DNA from: Lucinisca nassula | Taxonomy: Eukaryota > Mollusca > Bivalvia > Lucinida > Lucinidae | Assembly (NCBI GenBank): GCA_963580285.1 | Contig: OY757013.1 | Span: 130,259,027-130,323,026 of the forward strand | Direction of reading: 5' to 3' | Length of the DNA: 64,000 nt | Shown: positions 1-9,879 of the stretch, one piece after another | Layout of the letters: each line of letters starts with the position of its first letter | Position numbering within the stretch: the stretch's first letter is position 1 | Program-made: the position numbers and the translations under genes | Notes under the pieces: generated by a model | The model's database searches: none | The model's input: the letters and a program-made list of their open reading frames with translations, nothing else | What the model was told of the DNA's origin: nothing

Positions 1-618
1 GTTTAATTTTCAAAACCCGAGCTATAACCTATACACAGGGGTTTCATTAGTAGGCGGGAGGTTGGGATTTTACCCTCCTATTTTGGCGTTTCCCCCTGGC
101 TACTAAAAACTGTATGGAGGAAACCACAATATCTATGCAAAAAGGCCGAGTTATTGCAAAGGGATGAAGTGGATGAGACTGTCATAAGGATGAAGTGAGA
201 AATTATGCCAGAGTGCATTACTGGACTTGTTCGTGGACTCTATCCAAACCCACTTGGAGTACCATATATAGGACACATGTGGTAAGGGCAGGTGATGCTC
301 TGCCAATGACAAATTAATGACTTTTGTATAGTATGATTAAAACATTTAACAAGAGTGTGAATACCATCATTTTTACCTGTGTTTGTTACTTGTAACTATT
401 ATTGTTTAAGCCCTTACAACAATAGTGCTAGTAAGTATGTTTTATGAGGATAAACAAAAAGCATCTTGTAAAATATATTGTATATAACTTTCATTTTATG
501 TTAGTGAAGAATAGCAAAGTGCTTGGATTCTTTTGTACAGTCAAATATTGGAAAGACAATGTGATTATTTTAGAAAATGCAATGGATTACACACAAGAGA
601 GTAAGGTAGGCTTTAAAA
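1..618. other. No recognisable gene or element
   Basis: AT-rich sequence with no domain, splice-supported exon or repeat that I could match elsewhere in the window. A 61-codon open frame at 444-629 (+) runs into the repeat starting near 619 and shows no protein-like composition, so I do not call it. Confidence 0.4.
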
Positions 619-885
619 AGATTCTATGACGGTTCCAGCGTAAAAACATACTCGGAATTAAAGAGAATTTAATTTTATGTAATGTTGGTTGGTGCCTGAT
701 GCTCTGTCTGTGGTCGGACCCATCGGAGTCTAACTGTTGGTTTTCTTCTACTCCAGCATTTCAGTGGGTCCTCAGCATTGTTTCATCTCAGTGGTTGTTT
801 GATTTTTGTGTTCCCGGAGATGTTACACTGATGAGTTAGGAGGCCTTCATGCTGACTGAACAAATTATTTGTCTAAATCGCGACC
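619..885 (+). mobile_element. 5'-truncated 3' end of the Penelope-like retroelement
   Basis: Begins with the last codons of the retroelement ORF (frame reading DSMTVPA then stop, about 621-643) and continues into its 3' untranslated region (GTAATGTTGGTTGGTGCCTGATGC-type sequence, TTAGGAGGCCTTCATG, CAAATTATTTGTCTAAATCGCGAC). Matching copies lie at 34530-34780, 35560-35790 (-), 38180-38360 and 58015-58290. 5' truncation is typical of target-primed reverse transcription. Confidence 0.7.
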
Positions 886-1436
886 CAAATTCTGTGTCAT
901 GGAATGTGTCATATCATAAGGAACAATAATATATATGGTTTAGGTGTTCGAATCTGATTAATTTTCAAGATAATTAAACATTTTTACAGTTTTACATACA
1001 AATTTCTATATAACGGGGGGGGGGGGGGGGGGGTCGGGATGATGGACCCAATTTCTGTATCAGTCAATGCATCTTATCACAAGGAACAATAATATATATG
1101 GTTAAGGGGTGGGGATATGGATAGTTTCTGAGATATAAAGACTTTAATGAAGCAAATGGGGTGGGGCATGGGGGGGGGGGGGTTGGGTTGGACCCAATGT
1201 CTGTATCAGTCAATGCATCTTATCATAAGGAACAATAATATATATCGTTAAGGGATGGGGATATGGATAGTTTCTGAGATATAAAGACTTTAATGAAGCA
1301 AAGGGGGTGGGGCATGGGGGGGGGGGGTCGGGATGGACCCAATGTCTGTATCAGTCAATGCATATTATCATAAGGAACAATAATATATATGGTTAAGGGG
1401 TGAGGATATGGATAGTTTCTGAGATATAAAGACTTT
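886..1436. repeat. Minisatellite of ~145-bp units, left arm
   Basis: Units contain GACTTTAATGAAGCAAA, a G-rich stretch, GGACCCAATGTCTGTATCAG, ATCATAAGGAACAATAATATATATGG and GATAGTTTCTGAGATATAAA. The same block recurs near 1142, 1288 and 1433, spacing about 145 bp. G homopolymers at 1014-1033, 1170-1182 and 1317-1327 vary between units and look length-unstable. The array resumes at 3577 after a nested insertion. Confidence 0.8.
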
Positions 1437-1538
1437 GTTTGTTTGTTTGTTTGATTTGGGGTTTAACGTCCCCGTCAACACTGTAAAGGTCATTTTGGAG
1501 ACGTTGCTTCCAATTTTGTGGGACTTTTACCCGACATT
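1437..1538 (-). mobile_element. SINE-A, 3' half (split copy)
   Basis: On the minus strand this is the SINE tail: GACGTTAAACCCCAAATC followed by CAAACAAACAAAC. The rest of the same copy is at 3369-3576. Together they are flanked by a 10-bp target duplication TAAAGACTTT (1427-1436 and 3577-3586), inside one unit of the 145-bp minisatellite. The SINE is therefore younger than the array and older than the element that splits it. Confidence 0.85.
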
Positions 1539-1990
1539 TAGGTTATGGTCTTCTATTTACATTTCCATAAGCTTACATGTTAATATTTGACCCTGTACCT
1601 GATTAATCTGCATTTCAAATTGATTTTCTTACCCCAAAACATGGTAAACAAACTGCCAACTACAAAATTATACAAAAAAACAAGGGTGTCATGTGGCAAT
1701 TTCAAGCATTCTAACTGTCTAAGGGAGGTAACCCTGCCTCAAAGTGAAAATTCAGTCTTGGAAATTCAGAGATACCACATGTACAATTATTATCACAACA
1801 GAAAATTCAGGAGACAGTTCACTTTGTTTTCTTTATGTGTTTAATGCACATATAATACCCTGCAAGAAAAAAAATAACAGCTAAGTATTTCTCATCAGTT
1901 TCATAATTATATCCAATCAAATGTGACTATTGTCTCATACATGGCTAAAAGCTGGGTCCACAACCTCCTTTTCCAGGCTCATAACCTTAA
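1537..1990 (+). repeat. Left 454-bp direct repeat of the composite
   Basis: Nearly identical to 2916-3369 (offset 1379; only two substitutions noticed). The repeat itself starts TTTAGGTTATG and ends CATAACCTTAA, an imperfect 11-bp inverted repeat, so each copy may be a MITE in its own right. An 85-codon open frame (1587-1844) is present unchanged in both copies, but it has no domain and its identity follows from the recent duplication. Confidence 0.85.
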
Positions 1991-3368
1991 ACCAAACCTT
2001 ATTTTCCTTATAATCCATCAAAAGAATTGCCAAATAGAAATTTAGATCATATATAATAATGTAGTCATGCATACTAAATGTTCAGTGACAAAGAATCTTT
2101 CAAGTTTGCAAAAAAGTTATCGCCTTCAGATTTTACGATGAAAGCCGAACAAACCATATTTTGTGAAAAAGCGCAAAGTTTACCTCTTTCTGGACTGGAA
2201 CCCAGAGACCGGCTTGCATCAGTGGTTCTTCTCATGTGTCTTTGGAATACTTCAGTCCTAAAATGCACTAAATTATGCCTAAATAGCACACCTTTGTAGA
2301 AGTTATGGTTGTTCCTACACCTATACCCCCTACTTTAAGTAAAAAAAAGGCATTTTGAGGATATTTTGAAGACAAAACATTGATGAAAATGGTCATAAAT
2401 GCCTTAATGCCATAAGAAACAGCTGAAAATATCTGTTCAGATCCAGTAACATGAATCTAACCAATTAGAACTTATAACAGATGAGAAAACTTGTCGCGAT
2501 ATTGCAGCGGGCTGTTTGGAGAAATAATTTTTGAAATTTTGCTTTGGACCAAGCCTGATGCCATATATTCCAGATGGAGTAGATTCTTTTACTTATGTTA
2601 TGTTCATACACCTACTGCAAGACTCCTTTCCAAACAGACAAATGACAACACTGATTAACATGGCTTTAGAGCAAAGCAACCCCTACCCCCCCCCCCCCCC
2701 CCCCCTACATTTACATGGATCAGAAGCACAAAGTTGATCAAATGGCCCAGTTAGACCTAAATTAGCACTACAGTTACAAATTTTACAGTTTTTGTAGCAA
2801 AATACATGTCAGGAAGATCCAGTTTATGACACAGAATTACATAGAACCTTCAAATTTGTGAAAATATTATGTAATGACCAAAAGCAGGACAGAGGTGATG
2901 ATTTTCTACTTTCGGTTTAGGTTATGGTCTTCTATTTACATTTTCATAAGCTTACATGTTAATATTTGACCCTGTACCTGATTAATCTGCATTTCAAATT
3001 GATTTTCTTACCCCAAAACATGGTAAACAAACTGCCAACTACAAAATTATACAAAAAAACAAGGGTGTCATGTGGCAATTTCAAGCATTCTAACTGTCTA
3101 AGGGAGGTAACCCTGCCTCAAAGTGAAAATTCAGTCTTGGAAATTCAGAGATACCACATGTACAATTATTATCACAACAGAAAATTCAGGAGACAGTTCA
3201 CTTTGTTTTCTTTATGTGTTTAATGCACATATAATACCCTGCAAGAAAAAAAATGACAGCTAAGTATTTCTCATCAGTTTCATAATTATATCCAATCAAA
3301 TGTGACTATTGTCTCATACATGGCTAAAAGCTGGGTCCACAACCTCCTTTTCCAGGCTCATAACCTTA
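1539..3368. mobile_element. Composite element with 454-bp terminal direct repeats
   Basis: Interrupts the SINE between GAC-ATT and GAGATG; ATT appears on both sides (1536-1538, 3369-3371), matching GACACTGAG in uninterrupted SINE copies. Ends are inverted: TAGGTTATG left, CATAACCTTA right. The two 454-bp repeats flank about 925 bp (1991-2915) with no convincing coding region, only 68-73 codon open frames and a C homopolymer at 2687-2705. No TG...CA ends and no primer-binding site were seen, so an ordinary LTR element is unlikely; a pair of identical TIR elements carrying an insert fits better. Confidence 0.7.
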
Positions 3369-3369
3369 A
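2916..3369 (+). repeat. Right 454-bp direct repeat of the composite
   Basis: Second copy of the 1537-1990 repeat in the same orientation, ending next to the SINE half at 3369. High identity indicates recent duplication or gene conversion. Confidence 0.85.
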
Positions 3370-3576
3370 TTGAGATGAAATGACATCTCAAGCCCTGTCG
3401 CCCAATGAAACCAATATGGTTTATTAGCATGGACGGTCCCCCTCGCACCGCGGTTCCTGGACAGGCTTAGATCCTCTAAGCGGTTTACCAGTACTAGTGT
3501 GCGGGCCGGATTCAGCTCTGCGTGGAAGCATCGTGCAGCCCATATATTTCCTCAAGCCCCTATGGGCGGGGGCTGC
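3369..3576 (-). mobile_element. SINE-A, 5' half (split copy)
   Basis: Continues the SINE begun at 1437. On the minus strand it carries the head (GCCCCCGCCCATAGGGGCTTG, CACGCAGAGCTGAAT) and body (GGTTTCATTGGGCGACAGG). Read with 1437-1538 it gives a copy of about 310 bp, like the unbroken copy at 54730-55016. Confidence 0.85.
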
Positions 3577-4040
3577 TAAAGACTTTAATGCAGCAAAGGG
3601 GGTGGGGCATGGGGGTCGGGATGGACCCAATGTCTGCATCAGTCAATGCATCTTATCATAAGGAACAATAATATATATGGTTAAGGGGTGGGGATATGGA
3701 TAGTTTCTGAGATATAAAGACTTTAATGAAGCAAAGGGGGTGGGGCATGGGGGGGGGTCGGGATGGACCCAATGTCTGTATCACTCAAGGCATCTTATCA
3801 TAAGGAACAATAATATATATGGTTAAGGGGTGGGGATATGGATAGTTTCTGAGATATAAAGACTTTAATGAAGCAAATGGGGCGGGGCATGGCCCAGGGG
3901 TGACTGTAGGGACCCAAAGTCTGTGTCATGGAATGTGTCATATCATAAGGAACAATAAAATATATGGTTTAGGTGTTCGAATCTGATTAATTTTCAAGAT
4001 AATTAGACATTTTGACAGTTTTGCATACAAATTCCTATAT
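3577..4040. repeat. Minisatellite of ~140-bp units, right arm
   Basis: Units begin near 3583, 3721 and 3863 with CTTTAATG and match the left arm. The far edge (3911-4030) matches 885-1010, so both arms end in the same variant containing GTGTTCGAATCTGATTAATT. This supports a single element or array before the insertions. Confidence 0.8.
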
Positions 4041-4946
4041 GACAATTTTGACCTGATACGCAATCTGACCCCTGGGCCCACCCAGGGGCACGACTTTGGG
4101 TCAGCTTGAACATGAACTGATAGGTCTTGGTCTGAGTAGATGTCATACCAAATTTCAACTTTGTAGAACAACAGGTAAAAAAAATTATGAGCTCTAATGT
4201 TCAGCTCGACATTTCAGCTCGACGTGGAAATTGACCTGTTATGCAATCTGACCCCTGGGCCCACCCAGGGTCATGACTTTGGGTCAACTTGAACATGAAC
4301 TGATAGGTCTTGGTCTGAGTAGATGTCATACCAAATTTCAACTTTGTAGCACAACCGGTAAAAACAATATGAGCTCTAATGAGGTGTTACATACGCACTA
4401 ACGCACGTACGGACGTAACATCGCGTTGTAATGCTATATGCCCCACTCCTGCCAAGGCAGGCGGGGGCATAAAAATTATGAGCTCTAATGTTCAGCTCGA
4501 CATTTCAGCTCGACGTGGAAATTGACCTGTTACGCAATCTGACCCCTGGGTCAACCCAGGGGCATGACTTTGGGTCAACTTGAACATGAACTGATTGGTC
4601 TTGGTCTGAGTAGATGTCATACCAAATTTCAACTTTGTAGCACAACAGGTAAAAAATTATGAACTCTAATGTTCAGCCCAACATTTCAGCTCGACGTGGA
4701 AATTGACCTGTTACGCAATCTGACCCCTGGGCCCACCCAGGGGCATGACTTTGGGTCAACTTGAACATGAACTGATAGGTCTTGGTCTGAGTAGATGTCA
4801 TACCATATTTCAACTTTGTAGCACAACAGGTAAAAAAATTATGAGCTCTAATGAGGTGTGACATACGCACGAACGCACGTACGGACGTAACATCACGGCG
4901 TAACGCTATATGCCCCACTCCTGCCAAGGCAGGCGGGGGCATAAAA
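4041..4946. repeat. Tandem-repeat element with hairpin end, ~180-bp units
   Basis: CTGACCCCTGGGCC recurs at 4069, 4248, 4539 and 4721, each followed by CATGACTTTGGGTCAACTTG and GAGTAGATGTCATACCA. A terminal module occurs twice (4387-4475 and 4858-4946): CGCACGTACGGACGTAACATC then a hairpin TGCCCC-ACTCCTGCC / GGCAGGCGGGGGCATAA. The hairpin-plus-purine end resembles the other rolling-circle-like elements here; that class is inferred. Confidence 0.65.
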
Positions 4947-6040
4947 AACAAACATTGTGCCATGGTGGTCATCTGGGATATCACTTCATATCAGGACAGA
5001 AAGATTTTAGCAAATCTGAATCTCCATGTCCCCTCAATGCCTCCCATCAAGTTTCAGTTCAATCCGACTTTTAGTTTGGGTGGAGATGTCATCTGAAGAA
5101 TTTCAAGATAGCCAATGTGGCGGCCATCTTGAATATTGGGATAGAACGATTTTAGCAATTCTGAATTTCCATGTCACCTCGATGCCGCACATCATGTTTC
5201 AGCTCAATCCGACTTTTGTTTAGAAGGAGATATCATCTGAACAATTTCAAGATGGCCACCATAGCGGCCATCTTGGATAATGGACCAGAATGATTTAAGT
5301 AATTCTGAATCTTCATGTCAACCCAACATCTCCCATGAAGTTTCAGCTCAATTCGACTTTTGGTTTGGGAAGAGATGTCATTTGAAGAATTTCAAGACGG
5401 CTGTCATGGTGGCCATCTTGGATAACGGACCAGAATGATTTTAGCAATTCTGAATCTTCATGTCATCCCAATGCCTCCCATGAAGTTTCAGCTCAATCCG
5501 ACGTTTGGTTTGGCAGATCTTGTTTAAAGAATTTCAAGATGGTTTCCATGGTGGCCATCTTGGATAACGGACCAGAAAGATTTTAGCAAGTCTGAATCTC
5601 CATGTGACCCAGATGCCTCCCATGAAGTTTCAACTGAGCTGCTCAATCCGACTTTTAGTTTGGGAGGATATGTTATTTAAAGAATTTCAAGATGGAGGCC
5701 ATCTTGGTTAACGGACCGGAACAATTTTAGCAATTCTGAATCTCCATGTCTCCATGAAGTTTCAGCTCAATCAAAAACGGACGGGAGCGATTTTAGCAAT
5801 TCTGAATCTCTATGTCACCCCGATGCCTCCCATGAAGTTTCAGCTCAATCCGACTTTTGGTTTGGGTGGAGATGTGGTTTGGAGAATTTCAAGATGGCTG
5901 CCATGGTGGCCATCTTGGAAATCGGAACGGAACGCTTTTAGCAATTCTGGATCTCTATGTGACCTCGATGCCTCCCACCAAGAATCAGCTCAATCTGACC
6001 TATAGTTTGGAGGAGATGTCGAAATTGTGAAAAGCTAATG
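4947..6040. repeat. Tandem array of ~145-bp 'TTCAAGATGGC' units
   Basis: TTCAAGATGG or a close variant recurs near 5101, 5251, 5391, 5534, 5687 and 5887, each within a unit containing GGCCATCTTGGATAA, TTTTAGCAATTCTGAATCTCC and CCCATGAAGTTTCAGCTCAAT. Units are diverged and no frame stays open through them. It ends near 6040 in GGAGGGACGACGGACAAA, the kind of sequence that precedes the 3' hairpin in related elements. Confidence 0.7.
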
Positions 6041-6218
6041 ATGGAGGGACGACGGACAAAAGGTGCCGGGCCGACGGCATAAGCTGACCTGGAACAAGCT
6101 AACAATGGCACGAACAGTTCTTCTCGAACAGCTGCTGCTGTTGTAAAAGCAGTAGTTGCCAAGTTTAGAGCAGATTGAAATATACTCTATGTATGTAATA
6201 ATTAGATTTCAAAAGCTA

Positions 6219-6380
6219 TTGGGTTAGTTTGGATGGGTCTATTGGTTGGATAGATTGAATGGGTAGGTTGGGTTGGTTTGTGGCTAGGTGGGTTGGTTTG
6301 GTGGGTTTCGTTGGGTGGCTTGGATTTGGTTGGTTCGGATAGGAGGGTTGGATTTGGTTGGTTGGTTGGTCTGGGTTGGA
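6219..6380. repeat. GGTT-rich low-complexity tract
   Basis: Imperfect repeats of GGTTGGTTTGG / GGATTTGGTTGG. The minus-strand open frame of 63 codons (P/N/T-rich) is a product of this bias, not a gene. Confidence 0.85.
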
Positions 6381-7300
6381 TTAGAATGCACAAAATCGAA
6401 GATCGGATAAATTAGTAATAACAGATTCTCCCCCATTTTTCAAGGGGGCAACTCGAAAATCTCATTCTGCCATTAAAATTTGACTGTATGGAAAATATAG
6501 ACTAAGCCTACAATCTGAGCCTTAGCATTCTATTTTTTCATTATTTTATTTATTATTCATGAAATGGGAGAATTTGTTTGATATCTTAAAAAAACTAATC
6601 AGCAAGCAAACAATGATTGAAGATATTAGATCATACCTCATCTTTTTATGAATTCGCTTGCATGGTAGCACTTGTGATTTTGTTCGTTACCTTGGAAGCA
6701 TATCATGTTGACGGACACATGATTACACACTTCTGGGGTCCATGTCTGTTGGTCTGAACATTCTGATTTGTCATTCATTTACAGACTTATAAGTTTAGAT
6801 TCTGACTCGGGTACTACGACCACAACTACACAGTTTATTCAATAAAATAAAAAATAATAACCTGTCTATTGTAATTTCCATTTGTGCACAATAACTGTCA
6901 CTTTTAGAAAGCCAATAAAGGTCACAGCGTAACTGTAATAAACATTCCACAGGTTAGATTATCATAACGTTAAACCTTGAAATGGTAGGTCATGGGATTT
7001 TTTCTCAGCAGGAGTTTTGGATTTTACAGCGATAGGTCGTAAACAGCTCTAGGTGAAAAATCAGGAGTTTTACGCTAGATTGTAAAAGATCATATGTGTG
7101 TGTATACTTACAGCACGCTTGCCCCTTGAAAACATGGTTCATCTATGACTGAAAGAAAAAGATAAAAACGTCGAACAGTCATTATTACGATAAAGGACAG
7201 CATTTTCCTAATGAAAATGCAATATAGCTATGGAATGTTTTTAATAGTTGAAATAAAAAATCGCGCCAAAACGACTCACCAGTTCACAGACGTGTTCAAT
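6381..7300. other. No gene called; one speculative terminal exon
   Basis: No repeat match elsewhere in the window. At 6771-6842 a good splice acceptor (GATTTGTCATTCATTTACAG) precedes a short open stretch encoding LISLDSDSGTTTTTTQFIQ and a stop that overlaps AATAAAATAAA, a possible poly(A) signal. Too short to call as a gene. Confidence 0.3.
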
Positions 7301-7301
7301 A

Positions 7302-8878
7302 ACAAGAGGGCCATGATGGCCCTGGATCGCTCACCTGAGTACAATATGTTTGTTTTGTTTGATCTGGGGTTAAACTGCCCTTTCAACCCATTTATTCAAG
7401 GGAGAGGAATGATTATAGTAATTTTGACAAAGGGTCATATGAGATACATGTCTGTGAAATTATTTTGAAATCGTGTCATTGGCCTCGGACAAGATGTTGT
7501 TTAATTATTTTTTTTTTCTATTTTTAACTCTGGTGGCCATTTTGTTTAGTAGTGTTGTCAGATTATGGGATTTTTCATAATCGATCATCGAAAATAATCG
7601 GACAGGAGGTATCGATTGATAATCGATTATAATCGAAAGCAATCAAATGAAAGGCAAACATAGGTCCTATCACCCAGAAAGGTAAGATGATATCCTAAAC
7701 TTAATAAAAACTCGTTAACTTGCCGTTTGCATGCAAGATTTTATGTGCAGTACCTTACCATAAAATTAAAAGGTTCCGCACAGCACACTTTAGGCTTTGA
7801 CATTTAAGATGTATACTGAGTGAAGATTTTCCATTTGTTGCAGTTCTTATTTCCTAACATACTTTCAAGTTGAAGAGTTTAGAATCTTTCTTGCATCAAA
7901 TTTGCATTTTGAGAATGATAACTTACAAAATGGTCAGGCAGGCCTGTGGAAATACTATGCCCGACTTGTCCGACCTGGGACAAAAGGCAGATGGGCAAGT
8001 TAAAAGTTCTAAGAAGCTTGTCCCAGGGCAAGTAAACATTCCAAATCAAAAAAAATGTTACTTCATGAAGACAATATAATTAAAGACCTGAAAGTGCATT
8101 CTGTTCATGCTTTGTTGTAGATTGAGCTCTGTTTTGAAACATTTTAACAATACTGCTGCACTTGTTTGTATTTCTTTCAATTATGCTTAAATGACTAAGT
8201 TTCTGGGACAAGTAAGTCAAGAGGTGGGACAAGAACATTTCAAGATTTTACTTGTCCAAGGGCAAGTAGGATATTTCTGTATTTCCATAGCCCTGTGGTC
8301 AGGTGTGAGTCTTTTCGATTATAACTGATCATGAGCAAATACAATCTATAGTAGAATCGAAAAAGAATTTTCAATTGATTTTGATTATAATCAATCATTG
8401 TCACAACACTATTGTTTAGCAATTTTGTTAAAGGGTTACAAGAGGAACATTTCTGTAAAATTATTTTGAAATTGGACCAGTGACCTAGATGTTGTTTAAA
8501 GGTTTTTTTTTTCAATTTACAGCTCGGGCGGCCATTTTGTTTAGCAGAGCGGAACAATTTTAGCAATTTTGGTAAAGGGTCATTAATGGGACATTACTTT
8601 GAAATCGGACCATTGGCCTAGGAGGAGATGTCTTTTATATGTTTTTTCTATTTTTAGCACTGTGGACCATTTTGTTTAGCGGAGTGAAACCATTTTAACA
8701 ATTTTGGTAGAGGGTCACCCAAGGAACATTACTGTAAAATTATTTCAAAATCCAGTCACTGGTTTAGGAGGAGAGGTCATTTAAGTAAATTGTTGATGAC
8801 AGACGGACAGACGACGGATGACAGACAAATTTCAATCAATATAGCTCACCTTGAGCATGTTGTGCTCAGGTGGGCTCA
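7302..8878 (+). mobile_element. Hairpin-ended element H1 (Helitron-like, non-autonomous)
   Basis: Starts ACAAGAGGGCCATGATGGCC, containing a short palindrome (AGGGCCATGATGGCCCT), then CGCTCACCTG. Ends with a stem AGCTCACCTTGAGC / TGCTCAGGTGGGCT (8843-8876). The interior is diverged tandem units with GGCGGCCATTTTGTTTAGC and GGTAAAGGGTCA. No coding capacity. A SINE-tail-like fragment (GTTTGATCTGGGGTTAAAC) lies near 7350, and a hAT element is inserted at 7550-8411. Helitron-like class is inferred from the terminal hairpin and CTRR-type ends of siblings; no Rep/helicase is present. Confidence 0.65.
7550..8411. mobile_element. hAT-type non-autonomous element (862 bp)
   Basis: Terminal inverted repeats TAGTGTTGTCA (left) and TGTCACAACACTA (right), flanked by a perfect 8-bp target duplication TTGTTTAG (7542-7549, 8412-8419). 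Sub-terminal repeats of ATCGATTATAATCGA lie inside both ends. No transposase: the longest frames (69 and 108 codons) lack any BED or hATC-like features. Eight-bp duplications and the terminal repeat type fit the hAT superfamily. Inserted in element H1, hence younger than it. Confidence 0.85.
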
Positions 8879-9470
8879 TTATCTGGTAACATTTCTTTAC
8901 TGAAAACTGATAAACTTGTCCAACTATCTACCATGTTTCAACTTAATTGGATGATATAAAAACAGTACCTGTAGGAGGAGTTATTTGACAACAATTCTGT
9001 TTGTCAATCTTCAAAGGGCAATAATTCTGATACAATATGGTTGACCGCAACCATGAAATCAAATATGCTGCTTCATAAAACAGTCTTACTATCCACCAAG
9101 TTTCAGCTTAACCAGATGAAAACTGTACAGGGAGTGAACTGTAAACAACTCTATGTATTTTAATCTTTGAAAAACAACCGCTCTGATAAAATGCAATTAA
9201 CATAAGTCTTGAAATAATATGCTCTGCTCTACACTGCAGTCTTAATATCCATCAAGTTTCAGCTTAATGACATGAAACTGTAGGAAACAGCAAGAAAAAA
9301 ATCCATATATTTCTATCTTTAAAAGACACAACTCTGTTAAAACATGGCTGACATTCACCTTAAAACAATACAAGCTGCTCCACACCAGTCTTTCTAACCA
9401 GATGACCAGTGGTCCTGAACCGCTCACCTGTCTGGTGACAATTTTCCTACTTAGATCAGCAGAAAATGTC
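8879..9470. repeat. Diverged tandem units related to flanking elements
   Basis: Three loose units of about 180 bp sharing CTATCTACCATGTTTCAACTTAAT / TCCACCAAGTTTCAGCTTAACC-type sequence and a CTGTAGGAGG-like turn. No gene. Ends at CGCTCACCTGTCTGGTGACA near 9430, reminiscent of hairpin-element termini. Confidence 0.5.
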
Positions 9471-9472
9471 AT

Positions 9473-9543
9473 TTACCCTGCTCATAAATTTTAAAATGCC
9501 ATCTCAATATTTGTTGGCATTTTAAAACGTATGAGCAGGGTAA
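9473..9543. repeat. Fold-back hairpin (CCTGCTCAT...ATGAGCAGG)
   Basis: TACCCTGCTCATAAATTTTAAAATGCC pairs with GGCATTTTAAAACGTATGAGCAGGGTA around a loop CATCTCAATATTTGTT. Likely a tiny MITE. Confidence 0.75.
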
Positions 9544-9737
9544 ATTTCATGCTGAAGTGAGTTGAGCGTGAAAAAAGTTTTATAACCTCGGTGCCTATGC
9601 TTCAGACTGGTCCCCTGTTTGTCTATTTTCAAGTAGAAAACAATAAAAAAACCAATAACAACCGACGCTTAAAACTATAAACAGCCTTTATTTATTTATT
9701 TTTATTAAACTTTGCACAAAATCAAATAGTTATAAGA

Positions 9738-9872
9738 ACTAGAGCTGTCAGTGAAACTGACTAGGGCCCCGGCAGCGCTATCAGAAATTTGTGGACGGAC
9801 AGACGGACGGACAGACAGACAGACAGAGTGATTACTATAGGGCACCCACACTTTCAGTGCGGGGCCCTAAAA
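9738..9872 (+). mobile_element. Minimal hairpin-ended element (135 bp)
   Basis: Opens GAGCTGTCAGTGAAACTGAC, AGGGCCCCGG; contains a GACGGACAGACAGAC tract; closes with CACTTTCAGTGCGGGGCCCTAA. It has the architecture of the larger neighbours (hairpin at each end, GACGGAC tract, CTAA finish) with essentially no interior. Confidence 0.55.
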
Positions 9873-9879
9873 ATATATA

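Noticed and set aside
1587..3223. Two identical 85-residue frames
   Set aside because: Identity comes from the recent 454-bp duplication; no domain and no coding signature.
1537..3369. LTR retrotransposon
   Set aside because: No TG/CA ends, no primer-binding site or polypurine tract next to the repeats, no gag or pol; the repeats have their own inverted ends.
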